From contig CAVJLL010000041.1 in the NCBI GenBank assembly GCA_963650385.1, positions 1-20,955 on the forward strand: 20,955 bases of DNA. Reading direction: 5' to 3'. The position numbers and the translations under genes are program-made. Shown here one piece after another: positions 6,110 through 14,660 of this stretch. The stretch is from CAG-791 sp963650385 (GTDB taxonomy: Bacteria; Bacillota; Clostridia; Lachnospirales; Lachnospiraceae). A model generated the notes under the pieces. The model worked only from the letters and a program-made list of their open reading frames with translations. It did not search any database and was not told the origin of the DNA. How positions within the stretch are numbered: position 1 is the stretch's first letter; the number at the start of each line of letters is the position of its first letter.

Positions 6110-8491
6110 CTACTCCACGTTCTTCAGCGCCCGGTCCATCGGAATTCTCCGGATGCGCCGGAAATCCAGTGCCGCAACCAGAAGGTATGCGAGGAATACG
6201 AAGAGCAGCATCTTCACGCAGCCGGCCGGCCGGATCACGAATTCAAACCAGCCCTCCATGCGCTGCATCATCGCCGTCCAGACCAGCCCCATCAGCCGGA
6301 TTCCGATCAGCATACAGATGAATTCCCCTGCGGCCACAACCCATGTGGTCGCGAGCAGATAGATGGATGCAATCTCCCTCGTCCTGTAGCCGAGAATCTT
6401 TGTCATGGAGATCGCGTCCTCGTTGGCTTCAATGATGAGCTTGGTCAGAAGATACATCAGAACAGCCGCAAGTGCAACACACAGATACTGATAATAGAGC
6501 ATATAGGATCCCATGGAATGCTTCAGCTGATCCACCATCTTGCTAAGCTCCTCCGGCGTGATAACGGATGCAATGTACCGCGCCGGAATGTCTGTGACCT
6601 CCTCCTCCGAAAGGTATCCGGAAAAGGCCTCCTCATCCAGATCAAAGGTCTCGCGGAAGACGTCTATCGGCAGGAAAAGGGCAACCCCGCCGTCATACTC
6701 CTGAATACCCCGAACGCAGAACTCATAGGATGCATCCTCGAACTGCGCAGAAAGAACAACCGTATCTCCTTCCTTTACGCCGTACTTTGCCGCATAGGCG
6801 CTGCTGATATAAGCTTCTTTCTCCTTCAGCTCCGGGATATCGGCATACCGGCTGCCCGGCTGCATTCCGTACACCGCAACACTCTCCTCATTTCCGTCAC
6901 ATTCCAGCTGGAGGCTCTTCATTCCGATCTGCTCTGCACCCCTGGCCGTCGTTGTGAGCGCCTCCCCGTCCTTGTCCTTCCAGGATGTCAGTATTGTCTG
7001 ATAATCCGCCAGCATCATGCCGGAAGCCCGTTCCTGGTAGTAATCCAGCGTATCCGGCAGTCCGATAGCCATTGCCAGCATCAGCATGACAAACAGAACC
7101 CCCAGGAGCAGAACGGCATAGCCGGGGATATTCTGCAGCAGAACGCGCATCCGAAACCTTGCCGGGAAGCTCCAGCCCGGAAGACGCATCGCGCGCCGGC
7201 GCCGGCTCTTTTTCAGATCATGCCGCAGGAACTGCAGCGGCGTGGCGCGAAGCTTCCGGCTGATGACGAGACTGTTGATGATCAGCATCAATACGACCGG
7301 GACAATCGTTGTTTTGACCAGAGCCTCCGATGAAAAGACCGTCTCATAGCGCGGCAGACTGTAGCTGTTGTAATACATGCCGACCACTACGTCTTTAAAT
7401 ACGGTATATCCCATGACATTGCCGATCACCGCAGAAATCACCGTGACAAAAACCGGTGCTGCCATGTAATGCACCAGGAGCTCACCTCTTGTATAGCCCA
7501 GTGCACGCAGCGTTCCTACCGCGGACGATTCTTTTTGAATGGTATTGCCGATTGTTATGGCGAAAATAAATGCCAGCACCACAATCAGTACATACAAAAG
7601 GACCCCGCCCATTGCCTTATCACTGCCGATATCGTCCCGCGTGAACTGAACCGCCTGGCTCGCATAGGTCGGAATATAGCTCTTCAGCTCATTCCCCGCT
7701 GCCATTGCCTCTATTGCCAGCGATTTCATGAGCGCATCCGACCGGCTCTTTTCCCGGATGTCATCCTCTGCGCGGCAGGAAACGCCGTTTCCCGCTTCTG
7801 TCGTATAGAGGAACGAATAGTTGTAATGAACCGGGGATGTGAGACGTTCAAAGCCCTCCTCCGTCAGAAGCCCCACATCAAAGCCGATGGCATCGAACAT
7901 GACCGCCGTATTTTTCTCGAACAGCGTCGTGTAATCCACATTTGCCACCAGGCCGCTGATCGTAAAGGCTTCTCCGTCGATGGTCAGCGTATCTCCTGTT
8001 TTCAGCCCCACATTGTCTGCGTGCATGCGGTCAATGGCGACTTCATGCTCATCGGTCGGCAGCGATCCCTCCATAATGCAGGGAAGGTCAATTTCCTGAC
8101 GCAGCGGATAAACACGGATGGTGCCCTCCGTCTTTGTCGTATCACCGCCTGCGTGCTCCCGCACCTCGCTTCCGTCGCGGTAAAAGTTCTCATAAAGCGT
8201 AACCGGCTGTACCTCCGAATCCGTTTCATCCCCGGCTTCCATCGCCTTTATCAGCTCGCTGCCCGCCTTTTCCTTCAGTTCAAAATGACCATCCTCCAGC
8301 CGGTACAGCTCCACGCTCTCATCCGCCGCCTGCTGCATGCTGCCGTTCGCCACATACATTCCCGAAACAAAGCCAACGGTCAGAATGAGGAACAGCGCGA
8401 TCACAATGTACTTAGCCCACTCCCCTGTCAGCTCCCGCAGAATCCGCCGCAGCAGCGGATTGCGTTTTTTGTTTTTTCTCTGAGTGCTCAT
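6110..8491 (-). CDS. FtsX/MacB-type ABC transporter permease, large form
   Basis: The product is 793 residues. A first transmembrane helix (about 28-48) is followed by a large extracytoplasmic domain (about 50-290). FtsX core helices lie at about 295-315, 342-365 and 393-411. A second membrane-anchored half begins at about 457-478, with an extracytoplasmic domain to about 665 and helices at about 668-688, 710-733 and 762-780. The cytoplasmic motifs ESSAVGTLRALGYTRGEL and DAISMTKILGYRTREIAS are the duplicated FtsX coupling loops. Such permeases work with a LolD-like ATPase, here the gene at 8614, in export, lipid or antimicrobial-peptide handling, or cell-envelope mechanotransmission; the substrate cannot be read. 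The RBS GGAGAAAAGG precedes the ATG. It is second in its operon, 122 nt after the ATPase. Confidence 0.92.
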   Translation of the reverse strand: MSTQRKNKKRNPLLRRILRELTGEWAKYIVIALFLILTVGFVSGMYVANGSMQQAADESVELYRLEDGHFELKEKAGSELIKAMEAGDETDSEVQPVTLYENFYRDGSEVREHAGGDTTKTEGTIRVYPLRQEIDLPCIMEGSLPTDEHEVAIDRMHADNVGLKTGDTLTIDGEAFTISGLVANVDYTTLFEKNTAVMFDAIGFDVGLLTEEGFERLTSPVHYNYSFLYTTEAGNGVSCRAEDDIREKSRSDALMKSLAIEAMAAGNELKSYIPTYASQAVQFTRDDIGSDKAMGGVLLYVLIVVLAFIFAITIGNTIQKESSAVGTLRALGYTRGELLVHYMAAPVFVTVISAVIGNVMGYTVFKDVVVGMYYNSYSLPRYETVFSSEALVKTTIVPVVLMLIINSLVISRKLRATPLQFLRHDLKKSRRRRAMRLPGWSFPARFRMRVLLQNIPGYAVLLLGVLFVMLMLAMAIGLPDTLDYYQERASGMMLADYQTILTSWKDKDGEALTTTARGAEQIGMKSLQLECDGNEESVAVYGMQPGSRYADIPELKEKEAYISSAYAAKYGVKEGDTVVLSAQFEDASYEFCVRGIQEYDGGVALFLPIDVFRETFDLDEEAFSGYLSEEEVTDIPARYIASVITPEELSKMVDQLKHSMGSYMLYYQYLCVALAAVLMYLLTKLIIEANEDAISMTKILGYRTREIASIYLLATTWVVAAGEFICMLIGIRLMGLVWTAMMQRMEGWFEFVIRPAGCVKMLLFVFLAYLLVAALDFRRIRRIPMDRALKNVE

Positions 8492-8613
8492 ACCTTTTCT
8501 CCCACACCGCAGATCTCTGCGGACTGCAGGAAGCTGCTTTCATTCTTCCTGCACTTACTGCAAATCCACCGGCAAAGCTGCTGCACAGCCTTCCTTTTGC
8601 TCATGTGGTATTC

Positions 8614-9324
8614 TCACCACTCCAGCTCTGCCGCCGGAATTTTATCTGCATTGCGCTCGTTGCTCCGGACATTGCCGTCCCGCAGGCGTACGCAGTGATC
8701 CGCCATCTGCCGGATGGCTTCATTGTGTGTCACCATGACAACGGTGTTGCCGTATTGCTGATTGATTTTCTCAATGAGCTCCAGAATCTCCTTGCCGGTT
8801 TTGTAATCCAGTGCGCCGGTCGGTTCGTCGCACAGCAAAAGGTCCGGGTTCTTAACAATGGCACGGCCGATCGACACCCTCTGCTGCTGGCCGCCGGAGA
8901 GCTGATTCGGAAGCTTGTATCTGTGATCCCAGAGTCCCAGGGTGTGCAGCAGCTCATCAATATCCAGCGGACGCTCCGAGAGGTACGCTCCCACCTCAAT
9001 GTTCTCCTTCACGTTCAGGTTGGCGATCAGGTTGTACATCTGAAAAACATACCCCAGGTGTCTGCGCCGGTACATCGTCAATGCCTTTTCATTCATATCC
9101 TGCATACGGTCTCCGTTGATGCAGATCGTTCCGCTGTCCGCACTGTCAATTCCGCCGATAATGTTCAGCAGCGTGGATTTGCCGGACCCGGACGGCCCCA
9201 GAAGAACACAGAATTCTCCCTTCTCCACATCAAAGGAAAGCCCCCGCAGCACCTCCTGCCGGGTCTCTCCCGCGCCAAAGCTCTTTCTTAAATCCTCAAT
9301 ACGCAGAAAGCTTTTCTCACTCAT
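8614..9324 (-). CDS. ABC transporter ATP-binding protein, LolD/MacB/FtsE type
   Basis: The product is 236 residues. It has Walker A GPSGSGKST (about 43-51), Q-loop Gln 95, signature LSGGQQQRV (about 142-150), Walker B LLLCDEPTGALD (about 162-173) and switch MVTHN. DEPTGALD and the short length are typical of ATPases paired with FtsX-like permeases, which fits the downstream gene at 6110-8491. GGAGGCGGCT gives a good ribosome binding site. Upstream is a palindrome-rich leader with two GTTAG-N6-CTAAC-type sites (9457-9523), so expression is probably controlled by a DNA-binding metalloregulator-like protein; this is inference. Confidence 0.94.
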   Translation of the reverse strand: MSEKSFLRIEDLRKSFGAGETRQEVLRGLSFDVEKGEFCVLLGPSGSGKSTLLNIIGGIDSADSGTICINGDRMQDMNEKALTMYRRRHLGYVFQMYNLIANLNVKENIEVGAYLSERPLDIDELLHTLGLWDHRYKLPNQLSGGQQQRVSIGRAIVKNPDLLLCDEPTGALDYKTGKEILELIEKINQQYGNTVVMVTHNEAIRQMADHCVRLRDGNVRSNERNADKIPAAELEW

Positions 9325-9362
9325 AGCCGCCTCCCTCCCGCAGCCTTTACTCAGACAATGAT

Positions 9363-9432
9363 GTTGGGCTCAAAAGATCTTTTGATCCCCAACCAATACC
9401 GGATTGCTGCGCACTGTGCGCTCCTGCAATCC
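9363..9432. repeat. Two strong hairpins in the ABC operon leader
   Basis: The first hairpin is GTTGGG (9363-9368) with CCCAAC (9388-9393), enclosing the perfect palindrome CAAAAGATCTTTTG (9371-9384). The second is GGATTGC (9401-9407) with GCAATCC (9426-9432), enclosing GCGCAC-T-GTGCGC (9409-9421). Both lie between the probable promoter and the ATPase start codon. Neither is followed by a U-tract on the minus strand. They make a highly structured 5' leader of unknown role. Confidence 0.6.
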
Positions 9433-9456
9433 TTTAAACGGTAGATCTAAAACATC

Positions 9457-9472
9457 GTTAGCTATAGCTAAC
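9457..9472. promoter_or_regulatory. Perfect 16-bp palindrome, candidate operator copy 1
   Basis: GTTAGCTATAGCTAAC is perfectly self-complementary and fits GTTAG-N6-CTAAC. It lies downstream of the probable ABC operon promoter. A second site lies 51 bp away (9508) and a third in the ZIP promoter (15493). The half-site resembles DtxR-family metal-responsive repressor boxes; the family assignment is inference. Confidence 0.6.
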
Positions 9473-9501
9473 TCCTCTTTACAAAGAGTACCACTTCTGC
9501 C

Positions 9502-9530
9502 ATAGAAGTTAAATATGGCTAACTTAACAA
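9502..9530 (-). promoter_or_regulatory. Probable ABC operon promoter with operator copy 2 in the spacer
   Basis: On the minus strand TTGTTA (9525-9530) is followed after 17 bp by TTCTAT (9502-9507). The spacer is almost exactly filled by the imperfect palindrome 9508-9523, GTTAGCCATATTTAAC as read on minus, which matches 13 of 16 positions of the copy at 9457. A repressor bound here would block RNA polymerase directly. The hexamers are only moderate matches. Confidence 0.45.
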
Positions 9531-9577
9531 AAATAAAGACGGACGGCACCGTCTCTTTTGTAGAAACCGTACCGTCC
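9524..9577 (-). terminator. Rho-independent terminator of the amylase gene
   Basis: On the minus strand GGACGGTACGGTTTC (9563-9577) pairs at 14 of 15 positions with GAGACGGTGCCGTCC (9541-9555), followed by GTCTTTATTTTTG. It lies about 27 nt after the amylase stop codon and abuts the ABC operon promoter. Confidence 0.9.
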
Positions 9578-9603
9578 GCCTCTGTTTGATGCGGCGTTCT
9601 TTC

Positions 9604-10914
9604 TTACCTCTCACATTTCCAGAAATAAGCGCTGTACGCCGGCAGAAGGCTTCCGCCTCCGAAGTCGTGCGTTTCTCCTGTAATCAGATCCTCCGCGAGT
9701 CCGCACCCTGCATCGAAATGAGCCGTGAAGTCCGCGCCGTCTGCATTGATGGCCACCAGAACCCGCTCATGCTCACTTTTCCGCTCAAAAATGCACTGGC
9801 GGTTGGTGAGGAGAACGCTGCGGAAATCACCGTAGCAAAGCGCCTCTGATTTTTTCCTGGCCTCTGCAAGCTTTGAAATCCACTCGGTAAGTGCATTCCA
9901 TTCCGGCTTCTCCAGCGCAGGGCGAAGGCAGGGATCGCCTTCCTCCTTCCGTCCCTTGATGCCCCACTCACTTCCGTAGTATACGCAGGGAATGCCCGGC
10001 ATGCCGAACAAAAGCGCGTAGATCAGCGGCAGGTGCTCCTGGTTGGTCAGCGTGGATGCCACTCTTGAAATATCATGGTTGTCCACGAAGCTCATCAGGT
10101 GCATGCCGCGGTACAAGCACCACGGATCCGAGCCGAACTGACGGATCAGCGAATGATTGATTTCAAACAGGTTCATGCTGTTGAAACTGGACCACAGTCC
10201 TTTGCAGCACTCGTAGTTCGTGGCGCTGTCACACATCTGTGGATTGACAATCTGTTTGTAGTCACCGCCCAGAATTTCTCCGATCATGTAGAATTCCGGC
10301 TTTTTCTGATCGACATACCAGCGAAGCGCCTTCAGAAAATTCCGGTTCAGCATGTAGGCAACATCCAGCCGGAGTCCGTCGATGCCGAATTCATCGATCC
10401 ACATGCCGACGCTCTCGAGAAGGTAGCTGCGCACAGCCTCGTTGTCCAGGTTCAGCTTGACAAGATCGTAATTGCCTTCCCAGCCCTCATACCAGAGGCC
10501 GTCATTATATGCATCATTTCCGTCCAGATTCAGATAGAACCAATCCCTGTACGCACTCTCCCAGCGCTTCTGCAGCACATCCTGAAAGGGGCCGAAGCCG
10601 CGCCCTGCATGATTGAATACGCCGTCGAGGTAAATCTTCATCCCCGCCTCGTGCAGTGCCTCGCAGACCTTTTTAAAATCCTCGTTGGTGCCCAGCCGCA
10701 CATCCACCTTCCGGTAGTCTCTCGTGTTGTACCCGTGCGTGTCCGATTCGAACAACGGATTGAACAGCACAGCAGTAACCCCCAGCTTCTTCAGGTGCGG
10801 AATCCAGTCCAGCACACGCAAAATACGGTGCTCCGGCTTCCCATCGTTCTCAAACGGAGCTCCGCACATCCCCAGCGGATAAATCTGATACATCACAGCT
10901 TCTTCTGCCCACAT
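9604..10914 (-). CDS. Alpha-amylase family (GH13) glycosidase, cytosolic
   Basis: The product is 436 residues. GH13 conserved regions are complete: DGVFNH (about 97-102), GLRLDVAY with the nucleophile Asp about 184, the acid/base Glu about 213 in MIGEILGG, and FVDNHD with Asp about 281. The barrel runs from about residue 8 (YQIYPLGMCGAP) to about 350, and the last 85 residues form a beta-domain. No signal peptide is present, so it should act on imported maltodextrins, like neopullulanase or maltogenic GH13 enzymes; exact specificity is not visible. The ATG at 10914 follows a purine-rich AGGAAAGGGA region; an in-frame start at 11028 would add 38 basic residues and is disfavoured. It has its own terminator at 9524-9577 and a likely promoter at 11010-11038, so it is probably monocistronic. 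Confidence 0.93.
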   Translation of the reverse strand: MWAEEAVMYQIYPLGMCGAPFENDGKPEHRILRVLDWIPHLKKLGVTAVLFNPLFESDTHGYNTRDYRKVDVRLGTNEDFKKVCEALHEAGMKIYLDGVFNHAGRGFGPFQDVLQKRWESAYRDWFYLNLDGNDAYNDGLWYEGWEGNYDLVKLNLDNEAVRSYLLESVGMWIDEFGIDGLRLDVAYMLNRNFLKALRWYVDQKKPEFYMIGEILGGDYKQIVNPQMCDSATNYECCKGLWSSFNSMNLFEINHSLIRQFGSDPWCLYRGMHLMSFVDNHDISRVASTLTNQEHLPLIYALLFGMPGIPCVYYGSEWGIKGRKEEGDPCLRPALEKPEWNALTEWISKLAEARKKSEALCYGDFRSVLLTNRQCIFERKSEHERVLVAINADGADFTAHFDAGCGLAEDLITGETHDFGGGSLLPAYSAYFWKCER

Positions 10915-11009
10915 ACTCTTTTTCCCTTTCCTACTCTTTTCTGACCCTCTCATCCGTAACCGCACGGCGGTCCGCAGCACTGTTCGCGCAAACAGCCGAG
11001 CCGTTTTCG

Positions 11010-11038
11010 AACATATGGCCGAGTTCAAATTGTTTCAA
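11010..11038 (-). promoter_or_regulatory. Probable promoter of the amylase gene
   Basis: On the minus strand TTGAAA (11033-11038) is followed after 17 bp by TATGTT (11010-11015). It lies 96 nt before the start codon in an AT-rich interval. Confidence 0.45.
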
Positions 11039-11092
11039 TTTACTGATTATTATGCAGTATTTTTATTGTTTTCCTACGCCGGATTTCGCGAA

Positions 11093-11122
11093 TAATCCAC
11101 AGTTTCCACATAGTTATCCACA
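11093..11122 (+). other. Cluster of DnaA-box-like sequences
   Basis: TTATCCACA (11114-11122) is a perfect DnaA box. TAATCCACA (11093-11101) differs at one position and GTTTCCACA (11102-11110) at two. All three point the same way within 30 bp, next to an AT-rich stretch (11030-11080), in the interval between the helicase end and the amylase start. No replication initiator gene is nearby, so this is more likely a DnaA-binding or titration site than an origin. Its role is inferred from sequence alone. Confidence 0.5.
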
Positions 11123-11209
11123 TTTTGCAGGGATTTTACAGCTTTTCCGTTCTCCGCAGCGGAATATAATTTTCAATCTTCTTCCGCCGATTCTGACGAT
11201 TCTGAAAAG

Positions 11210-13684
11210 TCACAGCCACTCATCCCAGAACTTCTCCGCAAGTCTTGCCACCTGCCGGCTGTCGGTCACCTGTGCATGCGACCATTCTGCCGGAAACAGC
11301 CGCCGGCAGGCCGGCGATACAAACCGGTCATCGATCAGAACCACGATTCCGACGTCCTCGCTGGTACGGATGACCCTTCCTGCTGCCTGCTGCACCTTAT
11401 TCATCCCCGGGAAGCGATATGCATAATCATAACCGCTGATGCCCTTCGCATCAAAGTATTCCTTTAACAGCTCCCGCTCGGTGCAAATCTGCGGAATTCC
11501 CGTCCCGATGATCATAACACCGATGAGNNNNNNNNNNNNNNNNNNNNNNNNNNNNNNNNNNNNNNNNNNNNNNNNNNNNNNNNNNNNNNNNNNNNNNNNN
11601 NNNNNNNNNNNNNNNNNNNNNNNNNNNNNNNNNNNNNNNNNNNNNNNNNNNNNNNNNNNNNNNNNNNNNNNNNNNNNNNNNNNNNNNNNNNNNNNNNNNN
11701 NNNNNNNNNNNNNNNNNNNNNNNNNNNNNNNNNNNNNNNNNNNNNNNNNNNNNNNNNNNNNNNNNNNNNNNNNNNNNNNNNNNNNNNNNNNNNNNNNNNN
11801 NNNNNNNNNNNNNNNNNNNNNNNNNNNNNNNNNNNNNNNNNNNNNNNNNNNNNNNNNNNNNNNNNNNNNNNNNNNNNNNNNNNNNNNNNNNNNNNNNNNN
11901 NNNNNNNNNNNNNNNNNNNNNNNNNNNNNNNNNNNNNNNNNNNNNNNNNNNNNNNNNNNNNNNNNNNNNNNNNNNNNNNNNNNNNNNNNNNNNNNNNNNN
12001 NNNNNNNNNNNNNNNNNNNNNNNNNNNNNNNNNNNNNNNNNNNNNNNNNNNNNNNNNNNNNNNNNNNNNNNNNNNNNNNNNNNNNNNNNNNNNNNNNNNN
12101 NNNNNNNNNNNNNNNNNNNNNNNNNNNNNNNNNNNNNNNNNNNNNNNNNNNNNNNNNNNNNNNNNNNNNNNNNNNNNNNNNNNNNCTCTGCCCTTTCCCC
12201 GACTGCGCGGCAATCCGTTCATCGCTCAGAATCCCGGAAATTTCCGTGTCCGCATCCAGGGCAAGGCCGCCCAGCTCATGCATCTCGCAGCGAACAATGC
12301 CGGCCGCTTCCTTCTCGCCGCTCTGTGTACGGACGAGCTCCCGCATCTTTCTGGAAATGCGCCCCAGCTTCTTATACAGCGCCGGCCATACATCCTTCAC
12401 CTTTTTCCGCAGCTGTACAACCTCTTTGCGTGACAGGGCTGCGCTGTACATGTCCCTTCCGCGGTCCACCAGGTTGTGTGCCTCGTCGATGAGGAAGAGA
12501 TAACGCTGTCCTCCCGAGCCCTCTGCGAAAAAACGACGCAGGTACGCATGCGGATCAAACAGGTAATTGTAATCTCCGATGATGATATCCGAGAACAGGC
12601 TGACATCCAGAGACAGCTCAAAGGGACAGACCCGGTATTCCTCCGCATAGGCCGCCACGGTTTCACGGGTAAAGCTGTCCTCCTTTGTAATCAAGGCATA
12701 GATTGCCGCATTGATGCGGTTATAGTGTCCCTTCGCCCGCTCGCAGCTGTCTGGGTTGCAGTCCGGCTTGTCCAGGACACACACCTTTTCCCTGGCTGTT
12801 AAGAGGACGCTTTTGCAGGAAAGTTCCTTTTCCCGCATCGCACAGACCGCCCCCTCTGCGCCTGCTGCCGTCACCGTCTTCGCTGTCAGGTAGAAGATCC
12901 GGTCTGCCTTCTGTTCGCCTACTGCCTTCACTGCCGGGAACAATGTGGAGATGGTTTTTCCTGTCCCGGTCGGCGCCTCCAGGAACAGCTTCCTGCCGTG
13001 AACAATGGTCCGGTAGACACTGGCTGCCAACTCCTTTTGCCCCTCCCGGTACGGATACGGGAACGTCAGCTGATGGATGCTCTCCTGCCGTTTTTCCTGC
13101 CATCCGGATGTAAATTCCGCCCAGGGGCGATACTGCTCCATCAGGTCCCGAAACCACTTCCCCAGCTCTTCGGATGAGCACTCTTCATAAAAATGCCGCA
13201 CGCCCTCTGTCAGCAGATTGCAGTAGGTCATGCGGACACAGACTCTCTCCAGATGATGCTGGCCGGCGAACATCCATGCGTAGCATTTCGCCTGCGCCAG
13301 GTGCACCGGGTCCGGCGCCTTGATTCTCCGGAGCGGCCGATATGTTGTTTTGATTTCATCAATCGTCCATACGGCCTGTGTCTCCCCCGGATTGGTCCCA
13401 TGGTAAATTCCGTCCGCACGGCCCTGTAGGTGCACGCACAGCGGTGCGGGCGCTTCAGCCAATGAACGTGTGCCTGCTTCATTCGCCTCCGACGAGTATT
13501 TCCAGATCAGCTCCAGCGGAACCTCCGGCTTGTAATCTCCCTCCGCCGCGTCCTGAAGCTTGCGGTGCAGCCGCGAGCCGGCCGCCATCGCCTCCTCGGA
13601 TCCGCCCCCTGTTCGATTGTCCAGGTCGCCGCCCCGGAGGAGGAACTCCACCAGGCCGCGAACCGAAATTGTGATCTCTGTCAT
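11210..13684 (-). CDS. PD-(D/E)XK nuclease fused to an XPD/DinG-type DNA helicase, with an assembly gap
   Basis: The frame spans 824 codons including the N-run. Residues about 30-150 look like a PD-(D/E)XK nuclease (RecB/Cas4 class): GSRLHRKL with His 40, GRADGIY with Asp 91, and TIDEIKT with Asp 109, Glu 110 and Lys 112. From about 205 the superfamily 2 helicase begins: Walker A APTGTGKT (237-244), four cysteines for an XPD-type 4Fe-4S cluster (about 302, 309, 314, 353) and DEAH box (400-403). After the gap, QQAAGRVIR is motif VI. Motifs III-V lie in the missing part. The predicted role is 5'-3' unwinding and cleavage of damaged or structured DNA. The ATG at 13684 has only a weak RBS (ACAGG), so translation may depend on upstream genes. 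It lies 64 nt after the epimerase-like gene and is probably cotranscribed with it. Confidence 0.88.
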   Translation of the reverse strand: MTEITISVRGLVEFLLRGGDLDNRTGGGSEEAMAAGSRLHRKLQDAAEGDYKPEVPLELIWKYSSEANEAGTRSLAEAPAPLCVHLQGRADGIYHGTNPGETQAVWTIDEIKTTYRPLRRIKAPDPVHLAQAKCYAWMFAGQHHLERVCVRMTYCNLLTEGVRHFYEECSSEELGKWFRDLMEQYRPWAEFTSGWQEKRQESIHQLTFPYPYREGQKELAASVYRTIVHGRKLFLEAPTGTGKTISTLFPAVKAVGEQKADRIFYLTAKTVTAAGAEGAVCAMREKELSCKSVLLTAREKVCVLDKPDCNPDSCERAKGHYNRINAAIYALITKEDSFTRETVAAYAEEYRVCPFELSLDVSLFSDIIIGDYNYLFDPHAYLRRFFAEGSGGQRYLFLIDEAHNLVDRGRDMYSAALSRKEVVQLRKKVKDVWPALYKKLGRISRKMRELVRTQSGEKEAAGIVRCEMHELGGLALDADTEISGILSDERIAAQSGKGQXXXXXXXXXXXXXXXXXXXXXXXXXXXXXXXXXXXXXXXXXXXXXXXXXXXXXXXXXXXXXXXXXXXXXXXXXXXXXXXXXXXXXXXXXXXXXXXXXXXXXXXXXXXXXXXXXXXXXXXXXXXXXXXXXXXXXXXXXXXXXXXXXXXXXXXXXXXXXXXXXXXXXXXXXXXXXXXXXXXXXXXXXXXXXXXXXXXXXXXXXXXXXXXXXXXXXXXXXXXXLIGVMIIGTGIPQICTERELLKEYFDAKGISGYDYAYRFPGMNKVQQAAGRVIRTSEDVGIVVLIDDRFVSPACRRLFPAEWSHAQVTDSRQVARLAEKFWDEWL
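11528..12185. other. Assembly gap (run of N)
   Basis: 658 unknown bases lie inside the helicase gene. The reading frame is the same on both sides, which fits a correctly sized gap but happens one time in three by chance. Nothing can be said about this stretch. Confidence 0.99.
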
Positions 13685-13727
13685 GCCTGTATTTTATCAC
13701 TGAGATGACAACAACGGGCTGCACCGA

Positions 13728-13748
13728 GGTGTCAGGTACACATGAACA
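13728..13748 (+). repeat. Dispersed 21-bp repeat, copy A
   Basis: The unit begins GGTGTCAGGTACACATGAAC. An identical 21-bp copy is at 15748-15768 and a diverged one at 15542-15560, all in the same orientation. This copy ends exactly at the stop codon of the epimerase-like gene and lies 44 bp before the helicase start. Short units of this kind can be remnants of REP/RAYT-type elements; that origin is inference. Confidence 0.75.
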
Positions 13749-14618
13749 TTATCCCACCAGAATCGTATATTCTTTCACAAAGGTTTCTCCCGGAGCAGCC
13801 ATATTCACATTTGGCTTTTGTGATAGTTCTTCCGCAAAGCCGATGTCATCACAACGCCCCATCCAAGGCTCCAGGCATACAAAAGGGGCATCTTTCACCG
13901 ACCAGATGCCGAAGTTCGGAAAGCCATCGCACCGGATTCCGGCGTAGGGCGTTCCGTCCTTTTTGCACAGCCACACCTCTTCAATTTGACCGCCGTCGAA
14001 AATCAAGGCGTCCCGTTCAAACATCTGTTCCGTAACGGTACAGCATTCCTGTTTCAGTAGAAGATCATATTGTCTGACGGAATCCACGGCTTCCTCCTTT
14101 GGATCGATCAGGCCATAGTGCAGTGCCTCCTTGCCCGGAAAGCGCAGCATATAATCCTCTTTTACCTCGTCTGCTCCGGCAAAGCGAAATGCCGGATGTG
14201 CACCGATGGTAAAAAAGATGGTCTCATCCGACGGATTTCGTACCTCCCAGGTCACACGGATTCCCTCTTCTACGAGCTTATAGCTGATGTAAAGCTCGAA
14301 ATCGAAGGGATACCGCTGCCGGGTCTCATCTGAGGAGAACAGAACAAACCGGGCCATTGTCTGCTCCGCACATACACATTTAAACCTGCTGTCCCGTGCA
14401 AATCCGTGCTGGGATGTCGGATACTCCTTCCCATTGATTCTCATAATATTCCGGTATGTTTTGCCAACATTCGGAAAGAGAACCGGTGCATGCCGCTTCC
14501 AGAATCTGCCGTCCCCCTCCCACAGCAGCCCCTCGTTTGTTTTCTTGTTGCAGATCCTCGTCAGTTCTGCTCCCTGTTCCGCAATTTCCACATACAATGC
14601 TTCGTTTTCCAGTTTCAT
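13749..14618 (-). CDS. Aldose 1-epimerase family protein (LacX-like)
   Basis: The product is 289 residues, a beta-sandwich galactose-mutarotase-like fold. The family residues are visible: His 71 and Arg 75 in SQHGFARDSRF, His 141 in GAHPAFR, and the catalytic Glu about 250 in VCLEPW. It should interconvert the anomers of a hexose or act on a related sugar phosphate in the cytosol; the precise sugar is unknown. GGGGGGAG precedes the ATG. The start lies 42 nt after the ZIP transporter stop, so the two are likely cotranscribed although their functions are not obviously linked. The stop codon directly abuts the dispersed repeat at 13728-13748. Confidence 0.92.
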   Translation of the reverse strand: MKLENEALYVEIAEQGAELTRICNKKTNEGLLWEGDGRFWKRHAPVLFPNVGKTYRNIMRINGKEYPTSQHGFARDSRFKCVCAEQTMARFVLFSSDETRQRYPFDFELYISYKLVEEGIRVTWEVRNPSDETIFFTIGAHPAFRFAGADEVKEDYMLRFPGKEALHYGLIDPKEEAVDSVRQYDLLLKQECCTVTEQMFERDALIFDGGQIEEVWLCKKDGTPYAGIRCDGFPNFGIWSVKDAPFVCLEPWMGRCDDIGFAEELSQKPNVNMAAPGETFVKEYTILVG

Positions 14619-14660
14619 TTTCTCTCCCCCCCGATTAGATCATGCTCCGCAAAATTTGCT

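Noticed and set aside
7469..8698. Plus-strand open frame of 409 codons
   Set aside because: It lies opposite the FtsX-type permease and is rich in His, Cys and Arg, typical of antisense translation.
10075..10944. Plus-strand open frame of 289 codons
   Set aside because: It is antisense to the GH13 catalytic regions, which are intact on the minus strand.
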